In this document: one piece after another, positions 32,328-40,683 of the stretch
Position numbering within the stretch: the stretch's first letter is position 1
Layout of the letters: each line of letters opens with the position of its first letter
Source: CAZROT01 sp964601895
GTDB lineage: Bacteria > Pseudomonadota > Gammaproteobacteria > Enterobacterales > Enterobacteriaceae
Length of the DNA stretch: 64,000 nt
Assembly (NCBI GenBank): GCA_964601895.1
Contig: CAZROT010000002.1
Coordinates: 1 to 64,000, forward strand
Direction: 5' to 3'
Position numbers and translations under genes: made by a program
Notes under the pieces: generated by a model
Seen by the model: only the letters and a program-made list of their open reading frames with translations
Databases searched by the model: none
Told to the model about the DNA's origin: nothing

Positions 32328-32921
32328 ATGCTCTGGAGAATACGAATATTTTTTACTGTTTTTTTGACTGTTATTATTATGGCCTTTGTTCCTGAAGTCT
32401 GTGCCGTCAGTTATCCAGCAGACATGGCTGTTTTTTCCACGCATACGGATGCGTTCACACGGCTGTCATCGCTGATTAATCAGCGTCTGTCCTGCATGAA
32501 GGAAGTGGCGCGATTTAAGGCGATAAAACGCCTGCCGATAGAGGATATTGCCCAGGAGCAGGTGGTGCTGGCACGCTCTGTCAGACAGGCAAAGGCTATC
32601 GGCCTGGATGAAACATCCATTAGCGTTTTTATTAGCGCGCAGATGAATGTAGCGAAAGCCATTCAGTATCGTTATCAGGCTGACTGGTTTTCCAGCCCTG
32701 TGTACTGGCAGCCACGTCACCTTGATGAGCTGCGTACAGAAATTACCAGGCTGAATGATGCGCTGCTGACAGCACTGCATACCATGCTGGCGGCAGGTAT
32801 TATCCCTGATGACAGTCTGTACGTGTTGTTTACAAAAATCGTTAATGCCCATCATGTGCATGACAGTGACAGGAAACAGCTTTTTACTGCCTTAAAGGCA
32901 GTAACGCTGAAAAAGAACTGA
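32328..32921 (+). CDS. Exported chorismate mutase, AroQ-gamma class
   Basis: A 197-aa protein with a signal peptide (hydrophobic residues 7-20, likely cleavage after VCA at 26) and an AroQ-fold helical domain. The helix SSLINQRLSCMKEVARFKAIKRLP followed by IEDIAQEQVVLARSV matches the active-site helices of periplasmic *AroQ mutases, with Arg, Lys and Glu residues in place. A second helical half follows, as in the gamma class. It converts chorismate to prephenate outside the cytoplasm. The role is unsettled; roles in virulence or host interaction have been proposed for this class. It stands alone, 164 nt after the RND pump. Confidence 0.85.
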   Translation: MLWRIRIFFTVFLTVIIMAFVPEVCAVSYPADMAVFSTHTDAFTRLSSLINQRLSCMKEVARFKAIKRLPIEDIAQEQVVLARSVRQAKAIGLDETSISVFISAQMNVAKAIQYRYQADWFSSPVYWQPRHLDELRTEITRLNDALLTALHTMLAAGIIPDDSLYVLFTKIVNAHHVHDSDRKQLFTALKAVTLKKN

Positions 32922-33218
32922 TGCGCTTACTATCTGGCGCTGGCGGATAGATTGTTATTTGCCACTGTGGTCATGCTTTTTTCCTGGGGGTGATAAAAAT
33001 CCGTATCCATCCGGATATTCACCCCTGCGACAGGTATTCAGTGTCAGGTGGCTGTGCTGTCCGATTGATGAGGGAAACGCGGCTTATCAGCACGATTTCT
33101 TCAGCCAGCTCTGTTGCTGCCAGCAGCATGTCATATTCTGCTTTGTGCTCAGGCTGGCCAATGCTGCCGCTGTCTGACAGGGCAGAATTGGCCGGATTTA
33201 CTTTCTTCTTTTCCCCTG
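32922..33218. other. Convergent gap, nothing recognised
   Basis: About 300 bp between the chorismate mutase end and the end of the minus-strand gene that follows. Short frames here overlap each other and lack family resemblance. No clear bidirectional terminator is seen. Confidence 0.4.
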
Positions 33219-34175
33219 TCAGGTCGGTTTATTAACTATCGGTGGTGCTAATAGCGGATAAGCCGGGTTTGCAGTAAAAGAGGGCACGGTAGCTGCTGAT
33301 ACTGGAGCCGTAGCTGCTATGGATTCAGCAAGTGCTGCTGTCGCTACACTTTCCTGCATTTGCCCAAGAGAAGCAAAGGCCGTTGTCTGCGCCAATTTTT
33401 CAGTACTGAGGTAGTTGAATAATTGATCGAGAAAACTGGGTTTTTCCTTAAACGTAGTGATGTAACTTAACCGCGCGACTGCTTTATTCCCATCGATATA
33501 AATTTGAACCTCGTAATTATGGCCATCGGCATGAAATCTGATCCTGCCTCCTGAATTATCGCAGTTCCAGTTTTTTATCTGCAATGTTGAGCCTTTACTG
33601 GACCTAACGATAGCACCTTCCTGATATGGCTGTGACAGATCAAATGAATATACATTTTCGCTGTGATGATCAGTTATCTGCAGAGTGTTCCCATGCCACG
33701 TGGGAGAAAATCTGTCTGCAGGATCGAAATCATTGTCGCTTTTACCATATGCGGCTTTGTTAACATTGATGAATGCCATTCCGTCACTTTTTTTTCCAAA
33801 GCTGGCAAGGTGTTGATAGTGATTCAGACTTACCCGTTCTTTTAAACCGAGTGCGTTAATCTGGCCATCGGAATCTAATTGCATGTTCAGTCCGTATGTA
33901 GTACCCAGATATTGGAACGAAAGCTTCACAGTATTGCCGGAACGAAGAATAACTTTTGCCTCAACATCACGTGGTCTTGTGTTGGTTTTCAGGTAATATA
34001 TGCTGCCTTCTTTTGCATGCTGTACCGCTTCCTGATGTGGTGATGAGGTGATCATACTTTCCAATGAAAGTATTGTTGCTCCATTGCGGGCAGCAAGCTG
34101 CACACGCCCGTTTTCTGATAAACGCAGGGTGAGTTTTCGTGGTGCAGTGACTGGTACTGGTTTTGCTGAGTCCAT
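33219..34175 (-). CDS. Unrecognised protein, paralogue 1 (shared N-terminal domain)
   Basis: A 318-aa protein; the start at 34175 (MDSAKPVP) is chosen because AGGGAG lies 7 nt upstream, rather than the in-frame start at 34202. Residues 1-145 are strongly similar to those of the next gene (common blocks KLTLRLS, ATILSLES, AKEGSIYYL, VKLSFQYLGT, YGLNMQLDSD and LNHYQHLASF). The remaining 170 residues are unrelated to it: a beta-rich segment, then an Ala/Pro/Thr-rich tail. No signal peptide. The C-terminus with its weakly structured hydrophobic end could be a type I secretion signal (inference). Confidence 0.75.
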   Translation of the reverse strand: MDSAKPVPVTAPRKLTLRLSENGRVQLAARNGATILSLESMITSSPHQEAVQHAKEGSIYYLKTNTRPRDVEAKVILRSGNTVKLSFQYLGTTYGLNMQLDSDGQINALGLKERVSLNHYQHLASFGKKSDGMAFINVNKAAYGKSDNDFDPADRFSPTWHGNTLQITDHHSENVYSFDLSQPYQEGAIVRSSKGSTLQIKNWNCDNSGGRIRFHADGHNYEVQIYIDGNKAVARLSYITTFKEKPSFLDQLFNYLSTEKLAQTTAFASLGQMQESVATAALAESIAATAPVSAATVPSFTANPAYPLLAPPIVNKPT

Positions 34176-34577
34176 TTGATTACTCCCTGTTAATAGATTC
34201 ATATCATTGAGTGGTCTGTCGGGATCTGAACATGGTGTTAAATCTCGATACGCCTGAATCTATCTGTCATCAGCTCTCTACGGTTAATTACTCTTTGTGA
34301 TTTATCATGCTTACTTTTTGATACGTGATGGCGTCATCGTGATGATTCAACAGGCACTCAGCCTGCAACTGACAGGTGTCTGTCATTACCGCTAACAGAT
34401 ATTGCATATACCCATTCATGGTAAGCGTGGGTACTTAGTTTAAGTCACCTGTTGCGTGATTATCAGTTGACGCTAAGCAGGATTAATGTTGTGACATGGA
34501 AAAAAGACCCTGCTTAATTGAGCAGGGATCTTGCAGATCAGGTGCTTAAGTAAGAAAAAGCCGCCAGCTACAACAGG
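34176..34577 (-). other. Gap between the two paralogues
   Basis: Holds the upstream region of paralogue 1 and the terminator of paralogue 2. A CTGAATCTATCT element lies about 80 nt before the start of paralogue 1. The same element sits about 90 nt before the start of paralogue 2 (near 36103), a hint of shared regulation. Confidence 0.4.
34498..34531 (-). terminator. Intrinsic terminator after paralogue 2
   Basis: On the minus strand a 7-bp stem (CCCTGCT / AGCAGGG, 6-nt loop) is followed after two bases by TTTTTT. It lies about 50 nt beyond the stop of the minus-strand gene ending at 34578, the right distance and strand for its terminator. Confidence 0.8.
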
Positions 34578-36014
34578 TTAACGTATGCTGTTGCCTGTGT
34601 TCTTTGCCAGAATCTGGGGTATGTCAAGTGAGGCTTCAGGGGAAAGAGCAATGCCCGTGCGCTCATGATGAGGCGGATTTAGGGCGCCAGCTATGAAATC
34701 GATGAGATGAATTATGGCATCGGAAAAATTAATAAGCTGTGCACCGGTACTGGCAACGGGTATGGTACTGTCAGCAGGCCGGTTATCTATTTTAGCGCTA
34801 ACCGGGCCGCTGACAGTGAATTCCCCGTCTTCATAGATAAATACTTCATTGTCCTGAGCTGGCTGTCGCGCATTTTTGGATACAGCGGTGTCCTGAAGAG
34901 CCTTTTTCAATGTTTCATCTTCGGCTGACTGGATAGCATCACGCCAGGTAGCGGGTATGTCTGCATCCCAGTAACTCGACATTTCAAGTGCATCCTCAAG
35001 TTCATTTTTTGCCCTGACGAAGCTTTCAATTCTGTCTGGCGCAAGGAAATAAGGCCTGTCAGAAGAGCCCACCAGAATACCGGAAAGATTCTTCCAGTCT
35101 TTGACGATAACGATATCCCGATTAGGTATTTTTTGATCTTTATCATTTCCACAAAAGCTCCTGCCTGCATCTATCCACAGGTCATTGTGACGTATAACCA
35201 TGGAACGAATGCGTTGCGGGTTTTCCAGTAACGTCAGATGCAACAGGGATTGTCTTTTATTATTGCCGGTATTAACCAGTGTTGCATTACCGGGGTCTTC
35301 GCCCGCCTCAACCCGAAAGACGCCGGCTGCATCAATTTTTACAGGGTCAAATGCCTGAAAGGCAACGCCCGCTTTAATATTATTCAGGTTGTCGTACCAT
35401 TCGTACTCAGTGTCAGGATTTGACCCCATGTCATCGTCTCCATCTACGAGAAATAACGATCTATTTCTCTCACCAGCACCATATTCAGCTATATCATCAT
35501 CAGCAGACTTCTGTAAGGGATCTATTACTGTGGTGTCTGGTTGAATATCAGTTAGATATGATGTCTGCATCAGCGGAGCCTCACTGTATGCCGCTTCGTT
35601 AACGTTGAGAGATGTAATTCCGTTACTCTTTTTTACAAAGCTGGCAAGGTGTTGATAGTGATTCAGATTTATCTTCTCTTTTAAGCTGAGTGCTTTAATC
35701 TGGTCATCGGAATCTAATTGCATGTTCAGTCCGTATGCAGTACCCAGGTATTGGAACGAAAGCTTCACACTATTGCCGGAAGTAAGAATAACCCTGGCCT
35801 CAACATCAGGCTCGCTTGTATTGCTTGTGAGGTAATATATGCTGCCTTCTTTTGCATACTGTACCGCTTCCTTGCTTGGTGATGGTGTCATGATGCTTTC
35901 TAGTGAAAGTATTGTGCCTCCATTATGGGTAACAAGCTGTACCCTTGCGTCGTCTGATAAACGTAGAGTGAGTTTATCAGGTGCAGTTATCTGGTGTGCT
36001 GAGTCCATTTGCAT
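34578..36014 (-). CDS. Unrecognised protein, paralogue 2 (shared N-terminal domain)
   Basis: A 478-aa protein starting at 36014 after AAGGAG with 6-nt spacing. The first 145 residues match paralogue 1. The rest differs: an acidic Asp-rich stretch (about 170-205), a beta-rich domain with DIVIVKDWKN and YFLAPDRIESF (about 285-345), a charged helical part, and a C-terminal segment with LINFSDAIIHLIDFIAGAL. No signal peptide or known catalytic motif is visible. Type I or type III export is possible; the C-terminal segment loosely resembles ends of RTX-type cargo, which is weak evidence. Confidence 0.8.
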   Translation of the reverse strand: MQMDSAHQITAPDKLTLRLSDDARVQLVTHNGGTILSLESIMTPSPSKEAVQYAKEGSIYYLTSNTSEPDVEARVILTSGNSVKLSFQYLGTAYGLNMQLDSDDQIKALSLKEKINLNHYQHLASFVKKSNGITSLNVNEAAYSEAPLMQTSYLTDIQPDTTVIDPLQKSADDDIAEYGAGERNRSLFLVDGDDDMGSNPDTEYEWYDNLNNIKAGVAFQAFDPVKIDAAGVFRVEAGEDPGNATLVNTGNNKRQSLLHLTLLENPQRIRSMVIRHNDLWIDAGRSFCGNDKDQKIPNRDIVIVKDWKNLSGILVGSSDRPYFLAPDRIESFVRAKNELEDALEMSSYWDADIPATWRDAIQSAEDETLKKALQDTAVSKNARQPAQDNEVFIYEDGEFTVSGPVSAKIDNRPADSTIPVASTGAQLINFSDAIIHLIDFIAGALNPPHHERTGIALSPEASLDIPQILAKNTGNSIR

Positions 36015-36228
36015 TTGTTGCTCCTTAGATAGCTTTAGCTTTAGATAGATTGATGCTGTTTCAACTACCGGGCAGCGCTACTACTGGCACCTGCCTGAGA
36101 TTCTGAATCTATCTTTTATTAGTTATGTGGCGCTAATGACTTTTTGTTACTTATTATTTTTCTGGGCGGGGTGGGTTAACACTGATCTGAACACACAGGC
36201 TCAGGAGAAACGGGGGATTACATATAAG

Positions 36229-37230
36229 TCAGTCTTTATCGGGATGACGTTCATGGTGAAAATGGCGCTGCTTATCCATCTGTCTGTCACGTGCTATGGC
36301 ATTAATGGCTTTATCCGTTGCAGAAACAGTCTGTCTGGGCATTGTGTCATGGCGTATTGCAGTATTATAGGGAAACACGGCAGGGTTATTATGCGGTCGC
36401 TGTTCGGTAACCTGTTGGTGGTTGACAGGAGCCGGTTTATGATTAAAAAGAGGCGTGTTTTGCTGATTTTTTTCACGCAGGTGATGCAGTCGAGCCATGG
36501 CTGCTGTTGCTATAGCCTGCATTTCTGCAGACGCTAACGCCGTTTGCTCAGTTTTACTGCCTGCCTCATCATCAAGCGCCTGTTGAAGACGCTGAATACG
36601 CTCGTTACTCAGTGCTTTGTTCTGACTCAGCTTATTTGAGCTGTAGATTTTGGTCACCAGGGTAGTATGGAATGTGGTTTCCTTAACCCACGCTGTTTGA
36701 GCACGTGTCGTGGCACCTCTATTGTGCCCGCTCTGAATCGTTGTTGTTGTGTCTGTTATGCTCTGGTTGTTGTGCTCATGCGTTCCTGCAATAGCCATTG
36801 TTACAATTTGCGCGAGTTTGCCATAGTTACGTGAGTGGTTCTGCATCAGCGTGTTATGCTGTTCTGTTTTTCTTAAGGTGGCTTTATGTCTTACCTTATC
36901 TTCAGTCTGGTGCCGTATATCAGTATGCATTTTTGCGAACGATTCATCGTTGTGCCTGCGGATATAGGTGAATTTATGCGTATCAATACCATGATGGTGA
37001 TTAATCGAGGGAAGCTGGTTATCTTTAGCAGATTCATGATAGCCAAGATGTCGCATGTGTTTTGATAATGCTATGGTATGACTAAAGCGGCTGGTGTTGT
37101 TGACTGCTAACAGGCCTTGGAATAGGGTGCTTGTCCTGTGAAGAAATCTGCTCTCAGACGGCATATTCAGCAGTCTGCTTGCTCTGAAGGGTGTGGCGCC
37201 TGTACGGCAACACCAGGGAGGAATAGCCAT
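36229..37230 (-). CDS. His-rich orphan protein
   Basis: A 333-aa protein starting at 37230 (MAIPPWCC) with AGGAA upstream; this start and its upstream sequence are duplicated near 40378. It contains about 29 His residues, many Gln and Thr residues, a Thr run (DTTTTIQ) and a helical segment (about 205-260) with Ala/Gln/Glu heptad character. No signal peptide, membrane segment or known domain was recognised. The low-complexity, hydrophilic composition is compatible with a type III effector, but no direct evidence exists. Confidence 0.65.
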   Translation of the reverse strand: MAIPPWCCRTGATPFRASRLLNMPSESRFLHRTSTLFQGLLAVNNTSRFSHTIALSKHMRHLGYHESAKDNQLPSINHHHGIDTHKFTYIRRHNDESFAKMHTDIRHQTEDKVRHKATLRKTEQHNTLMQNHSRNYGKLAQIVTMAIAGTHEHNNQSITDTTTTIQSGHNRGATTRAQTAWVKETTFHTTLVTKIYSSNKLSQNKALSNERIQRLQQALDDEAGSKTEQTALASAEMQAIATAAMARLHHLREKNQQNTPLFNHKPAPVNHQQVTEQRPHNNPAVFPYNTAIRHDTMPRQTVSATDKAINAIARDRQMDKQRHFHHERHPDKD

Positions 37231-37425
37231 TAATTTCCTGTAACTTATCACCTTTTAATTAAAGAATAGTCCTGTCTGGTGTTTTTGCCAGTCCATAACG
37301 CCTTTATTGCTCTGCAGACTGGCAATAAGACTTAAAAAAAATTATTTTGACCGGATAAAAAATTATGCGGCAGTATTTTTTTGTTTACATTGATATTAGC
37401 GGGAATGATTGATAATTCAGAATGT
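37079..37425 (-). repeat. Duplicated segment, copy 1 (5' end and upstream region)
   Basis: About 345 bp covering the first 50 codons of the His-rich gene and about 195 bp upstream recur at 40226-40580 with few differences. Within the upstream part, GCCAGTC and GACTGGC half-sites lie about 22 nt apart in inverted orientation. They are exact here and altered in copy 2, and could be an operator or a weak hairpin. Confidence 0.85.
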
Positions 37426-37509
37426 GGCATTCGATGAACGTCACGTATTAATCTGTTAACAAACGTTATTTTTGAGTTAAGCTGAAAGCGTTGAGGCTGG
37501 CTTAACACA

Positions 37510-37764
37510 ATGAAAGGTAGATATTATCCGGTTTATGAATCACATTTTATCAGCGACATTCAGCCTCATATTATCAGGCATTACAAACATTCCGGACGGT
37601 TTGAAGGCATCAGTCATTATCAGTTTTTTTCTGCGGTACTGTACCTGCTAAAAACGGGTATCGCCAGGCGCGACATTCCTGCCTTTTACGGCAACTGGCA
37701 CACGATTTATAACCGCTTTAATCGCTGGAGTGAAAACGGGTTATTCTTGAAACTGCTTTGTTAG
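37510..37764 (+). mobile_element. IS5-family transposase N-terminal remnant
   Basis: An 84-codon frame contains FSAVLYLLKTGIARRDIPA and NWHTIYNRFNRWSENG. These are the N-terminal DDE-transposase helix-turn-helix region (DUF4096) of IS5-group elements. Full proteins or frameshifted orfA/orfB pairs are about three times longer, and no catalytic DDE region follows, so this is a remnant. Terminal inverted repeats could not be paired. It lies between the two duplicated segments. Confidence 0.75.
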
Positions 37765-38043
37765 CAGTGCCATATCCAGAACGGCGGTGGCGGCCACAGC
37801 GAAGGCTCCTCTGTACAGATAATCTGCTATACCTTCATTTTACCAGGCCATCCATGATGGCTGAAAGGGCTTGCTCTTCATAAATTAAATAAAATCTGAG
37901 GAAGCTATCAGAAGGAATAATTTCATTCTGGGCGCAGTATAAACAAAGTGGATTTGCTTTAAAGAAACAAATCCACTTATTCCTTCCCTTCTTTTTTAGT
38001 TCAGGGATGTATCAATACCCCGGAATGGGGTTTGTGAGCAGAA
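37765..38043. other. Gap after the transposase remnant
   Basis: No gene recognised. The first part may be degraded IS sequence. The second part holds the hairpin at 37946-37978. Confidence 0.4.
37946..37978 (-). terminator. Terminator-like hairpin beyond the RTX-like gene
   Basis: An 11-bp perfect stem (AAGTGGATTTG / CAAATCCACTT) with an 11-nt loop lies 65 nt past the stop of the minus-strand RTX-like gene. On that strand it is followed by TGTTTAT; on the plus strand a pyrimidine-rich tract follows. It could stop transcription from either side. Confidence 0.6.
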
Positions 38044-39141
38044 CTACCCGGCAGCGTTAGCAATAATCGGTGTCCAATAATTCTGTAAGTGAGAATGTGT
38101 TAAGGTGACAGCACCAGCAGAGGCGCTTGGCTCCATCGAAGACATCAGCTCGATAACCTGTTGCCCGCTGAGGCGAAAGCCTGCTGCTTCGATATTTTCG
38201 ATAACATAGTCTCCTCCTTTCTTAAAGTGATCTCGCAGGATTACTCTTCTACTATGATCATTATCATCAGATAGCTTGACAACCAAATTATCGCTCTCAC
38301 GTGAGAGCGCCAGCCACTCTTTGTTGTCGACATCCTGCAGCACCACGGTGTCATTATCATTTCCGCCATAGTCCAGGATAGCGTGGTCGGACGAGTAAAA
38401 CAAGTCGAGGTGATATCTGTCATCACTTCCACGATGACGTAAACGGTCATCACTTCCCCTGTAATAGACACCACCCTCATCATATACTGTGATGCCGGAG
38501 AATGGTTTTACAAGGTAAAGATCTCTGTCACCTGAACCCCTAACGGTACCTATCGTATCTGCGCTATTGAGATTCCATTCAGTCTAGGTCGCTGCATTGC
38601 CGTTTTTTGCGGTGGTTGCGATGACAATTTTTCGCAACGCATTAGTGTTGCCGTAAAAATTCTTCCAGGTAATTCCGCTTCCCGGATGGTCAGGGAAACT
38701 GATTTTAAGGTCTTTTTCGTCCTGAGACAGGCGTACCTGGCTTAGATCAATGTCGTGCAGTATCAAGCTGTTGTTTCCCTCACTATCTTCGATGACATCC
38801 ATGCCATCACCCAAGTGATAGTTGTATTCATCGTTGCCCTTGCCGCCACGGCGACTGACCTTAGCATCCTTTATCACAAGCTCACTATCACCCTTCCTGT
38901 AATGGTGCTCAATATCCCTGTCGATTGGACGTAGTCCAAACAATAATCGTAAAGGTAATTGAGTCCATGGTGAGTTGAGCAAGAGATCTATCAAAGAGGG
39001 TTTATCCTCTTTTTTGCCTGGGCTTGGGAAGGCCAACTCACCTGCTACTTGTCTGCGTTCACGGGGGACATCTAATTTCTTGAGATGGTCACCCTTATCG
39101 CCCCATGAAGTATCGTTTAATGTTGATTTTTTGTTACTCAT
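38044..39141 (-). pseudogene. RTX-like repeat protein split by one in-frame amber codon
   Basis: One reading frame runs from ATG 39141 (MSNKKSTLND, with AGAGGG upstream) to TAG at 38044, broken only by TAG at 38584-38586. The parts are 185 and 179 codons. The first half has GGKGNDEYNYHLGDGMDVIEDS and LRLSQDEKDLKISF-like text typical of RTX/haemolysin-type repeats. The second half has two GSDDR units, DYGGNDNDTVVL, SDNLVVKL and a C-terminus like those of type I secretion cargo. The frame and composition continue past the stop without decay, so the loss is recent, or the stop is read through. No signal peptide. The type I exporter near 24-27 kb is a possible transporter. Confidence 0.75.
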
Positions 39142-39803
39142 AATAAGCGAACCCTCTATTAATAAATTAAAAAAATAAATAAATTCACTAAAGTACATTA
39201 TTAAGAATAACGATTTTACTGATAAAATAATTTAAATAAATTTAATTTAAATGAAAAAAATTATTTCAAAATAATTCTGCTGATAAAATCATTTAAATTA
39301 AGTTGTAATCTTTAAATCTCAATGACCATGTGATAAAAATCTGTGTTAAATTTTTTAAAAAAACAAAAATAACATAAAAAACAAATAGTAAAGCATGTTA
39401 TTTAACATTGTGTAAGAATAAAATATATATAAATAAAAATCGAATAAATTTAAATTTTTCGAATAAAATGACAATCAAAATAATAAAGCTAATTTTTTAG
39501 CCATAAAATAAATAAAAAATTTTTCTTATAGAAAATCAAAAAATTCACATTAAAAATCTGGCTTGTTAAATATCTTTACTGATTTTTAAAAAAATATATT
39601 TTTTTATGTATATTTTGTTTTAATTTAAAACCTGAATACGAATCTTTTAACTTAGAAAATGCATTAGTGTTATCAGAGTCTGGCCGGATCAGTGGCAATG
39701 GCTAGGAGTTTTGCCAGGCGAGCGTTTTTGGTGCAATTTCAGAAAAAATGTCCTGCTCCTCTTTGCTGGCATCCCTTGCAGGATTTATTCTATGGCATGG
39801 TGC
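39142..39803. other. Extremely AT-rich region upstream of the RTX-like gene
   Basis: Roughly 39160-39660 is among the most AT-rich DNA in the window, with long A and T runs and no open frame of interest. It would serve as the upstream regulatory DNA of the minus-strand RTX-like gene and resembles DNA bound by H-NS-type proteins. From 39670 on the composition returns to normal. Confidence 0.55.
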
Positions 39804-40184
39804 TTACTGGTGGGGAGGCTTCTCTTCTATTAAAGTCTGCCTGAAGCCCCATTTAAGCAAGGCAACATCTTCTCCCTGAGCTCCCTCAATATTATTTGAA
39901 TTATCTGAGCCGATGCCAGGATGAAAGACATCGGCCAGGTTGCCGCTGTACAACAGGTTGTTTCCTGCTATCACTTCAAGATGATTTCGTGCGCTCAAGA
40001 GTGCCGTAAAGTTGGTTACCCCGGCCACTTCCTGTCGATGATAACAGTGGACTGAGGTTAGTTTTCGGCAGGCATTGCGGCTTGCGAGGTTGTTATCATT
40101 GCCAGGAGGCTTTCTGTGCTTAACGAGAGCCACCCGTATGATGATTATCAATCTGGGAAAGCGGGTGATATCTGGAACACTCAT
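39804..40184 (-). pseudogene. Unassigned open frame, probable gene remnant
   Basis: A 126-codon frame without a good ribosome-binding site. Its end includes LEVIAGNNLLYSGN and GIGSDNSNN stretches that loosely recall RTX-type or beta-helix repeats. Its start overlaps the decayed 3' part of the duplicated His-rich gene copy. It is most likely a fragment left by rearrangement rather than a working gene. Confidence 0.3.
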
Positions 40185-40378
40185 GATGACGTAAGTACTG
40201 CATGCTCATTGATGATTCTATGACGGGACTAAAGCGGCTGGTATTGTTGACTGCTCGCAGGGCGTGAAATACGGGGCCTGCCCTGTTGAAGTAATCTGTT
40301 TTCAGACGGCATATTCAGCAGTCTGTTTGCTCTGAAGGGTGTGGCGTCTGTACGGCAACACCAGGGAGGAATAGCCAT
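40105..40378 (-). pseudogene. Broken second copy of the His-rich gene
   Basis: From ATG 40378 the first 30 codons match the His-rich gene at 37230 almost exactly (MAIPPWCC, then TPFRA and RLLNMPSE). One extra A near 40288 shifts the frame, and a TAG at 40229-40231 ends it after 49 codons. DNA similarity continues weakly to about 40105 (for example the segment encoding HPLSQIDNHH in the shifted frame). The rest of the gene is missing. Confidence 0.75.
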
Positions 40379-40580
40379 TAATTTCCTGTAACTTATCACC
40401 TTTTAATTAAAGAATAGTCCTGTCTGGTGTTTTTGCCGGTGCGAATAACGCCTTTATTGCTCTGCAGACTGGCAATAAGGCTTAAAAAAAATTATTTTGA
40501 CCGGATAAAAAATTATGCGGCAGTATTTTGTTGTTTACATTGACATTAGTGAGAATAATTGTACATCAGAATTTGGCCAG
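40226..40580 (-). repeat. Duplicated segment, copy 2
   Basis: Matches 37079-37425 in the same orientation, 3.15 kb away. The upstream 195 bp are better kept than the coding part. That suggests either a recent duplication with the break inside the gene, or selection on the upstream region. This copy's upstream region abuts lysP, so part of it may now sit in the lysP promoter region. Confidence 0.8.
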
Positions 40581-40683
40581 CTATTAATGTAGCCTGTTAA
40601 CGTTAGAAAAATTGCTATCAGTATTGCTGGTATTTGTTACAATCCAGTCTATTTTTAGCCAGGAAAGCACAATAAGGGTCGGT

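Noticed and set aside
32959..33235. Overlapping plus-strand frames after the chorismate mutase gene
   Set aside because: They overlap one another and the end of the minus-strand gene, with no family resemblance.
37510..37764. A complete insertion sequence
   Set aside because: Only the N-terminal part of the transposase remains; no catalytic domain or paired terminal repeats are seen.
40377..40683. Possible lysine riboswitch before lysP
   Set aside because: The region is mostly the duplicated upstream segment of the His-rich gene; no lysine-riboswitch core was recognised.
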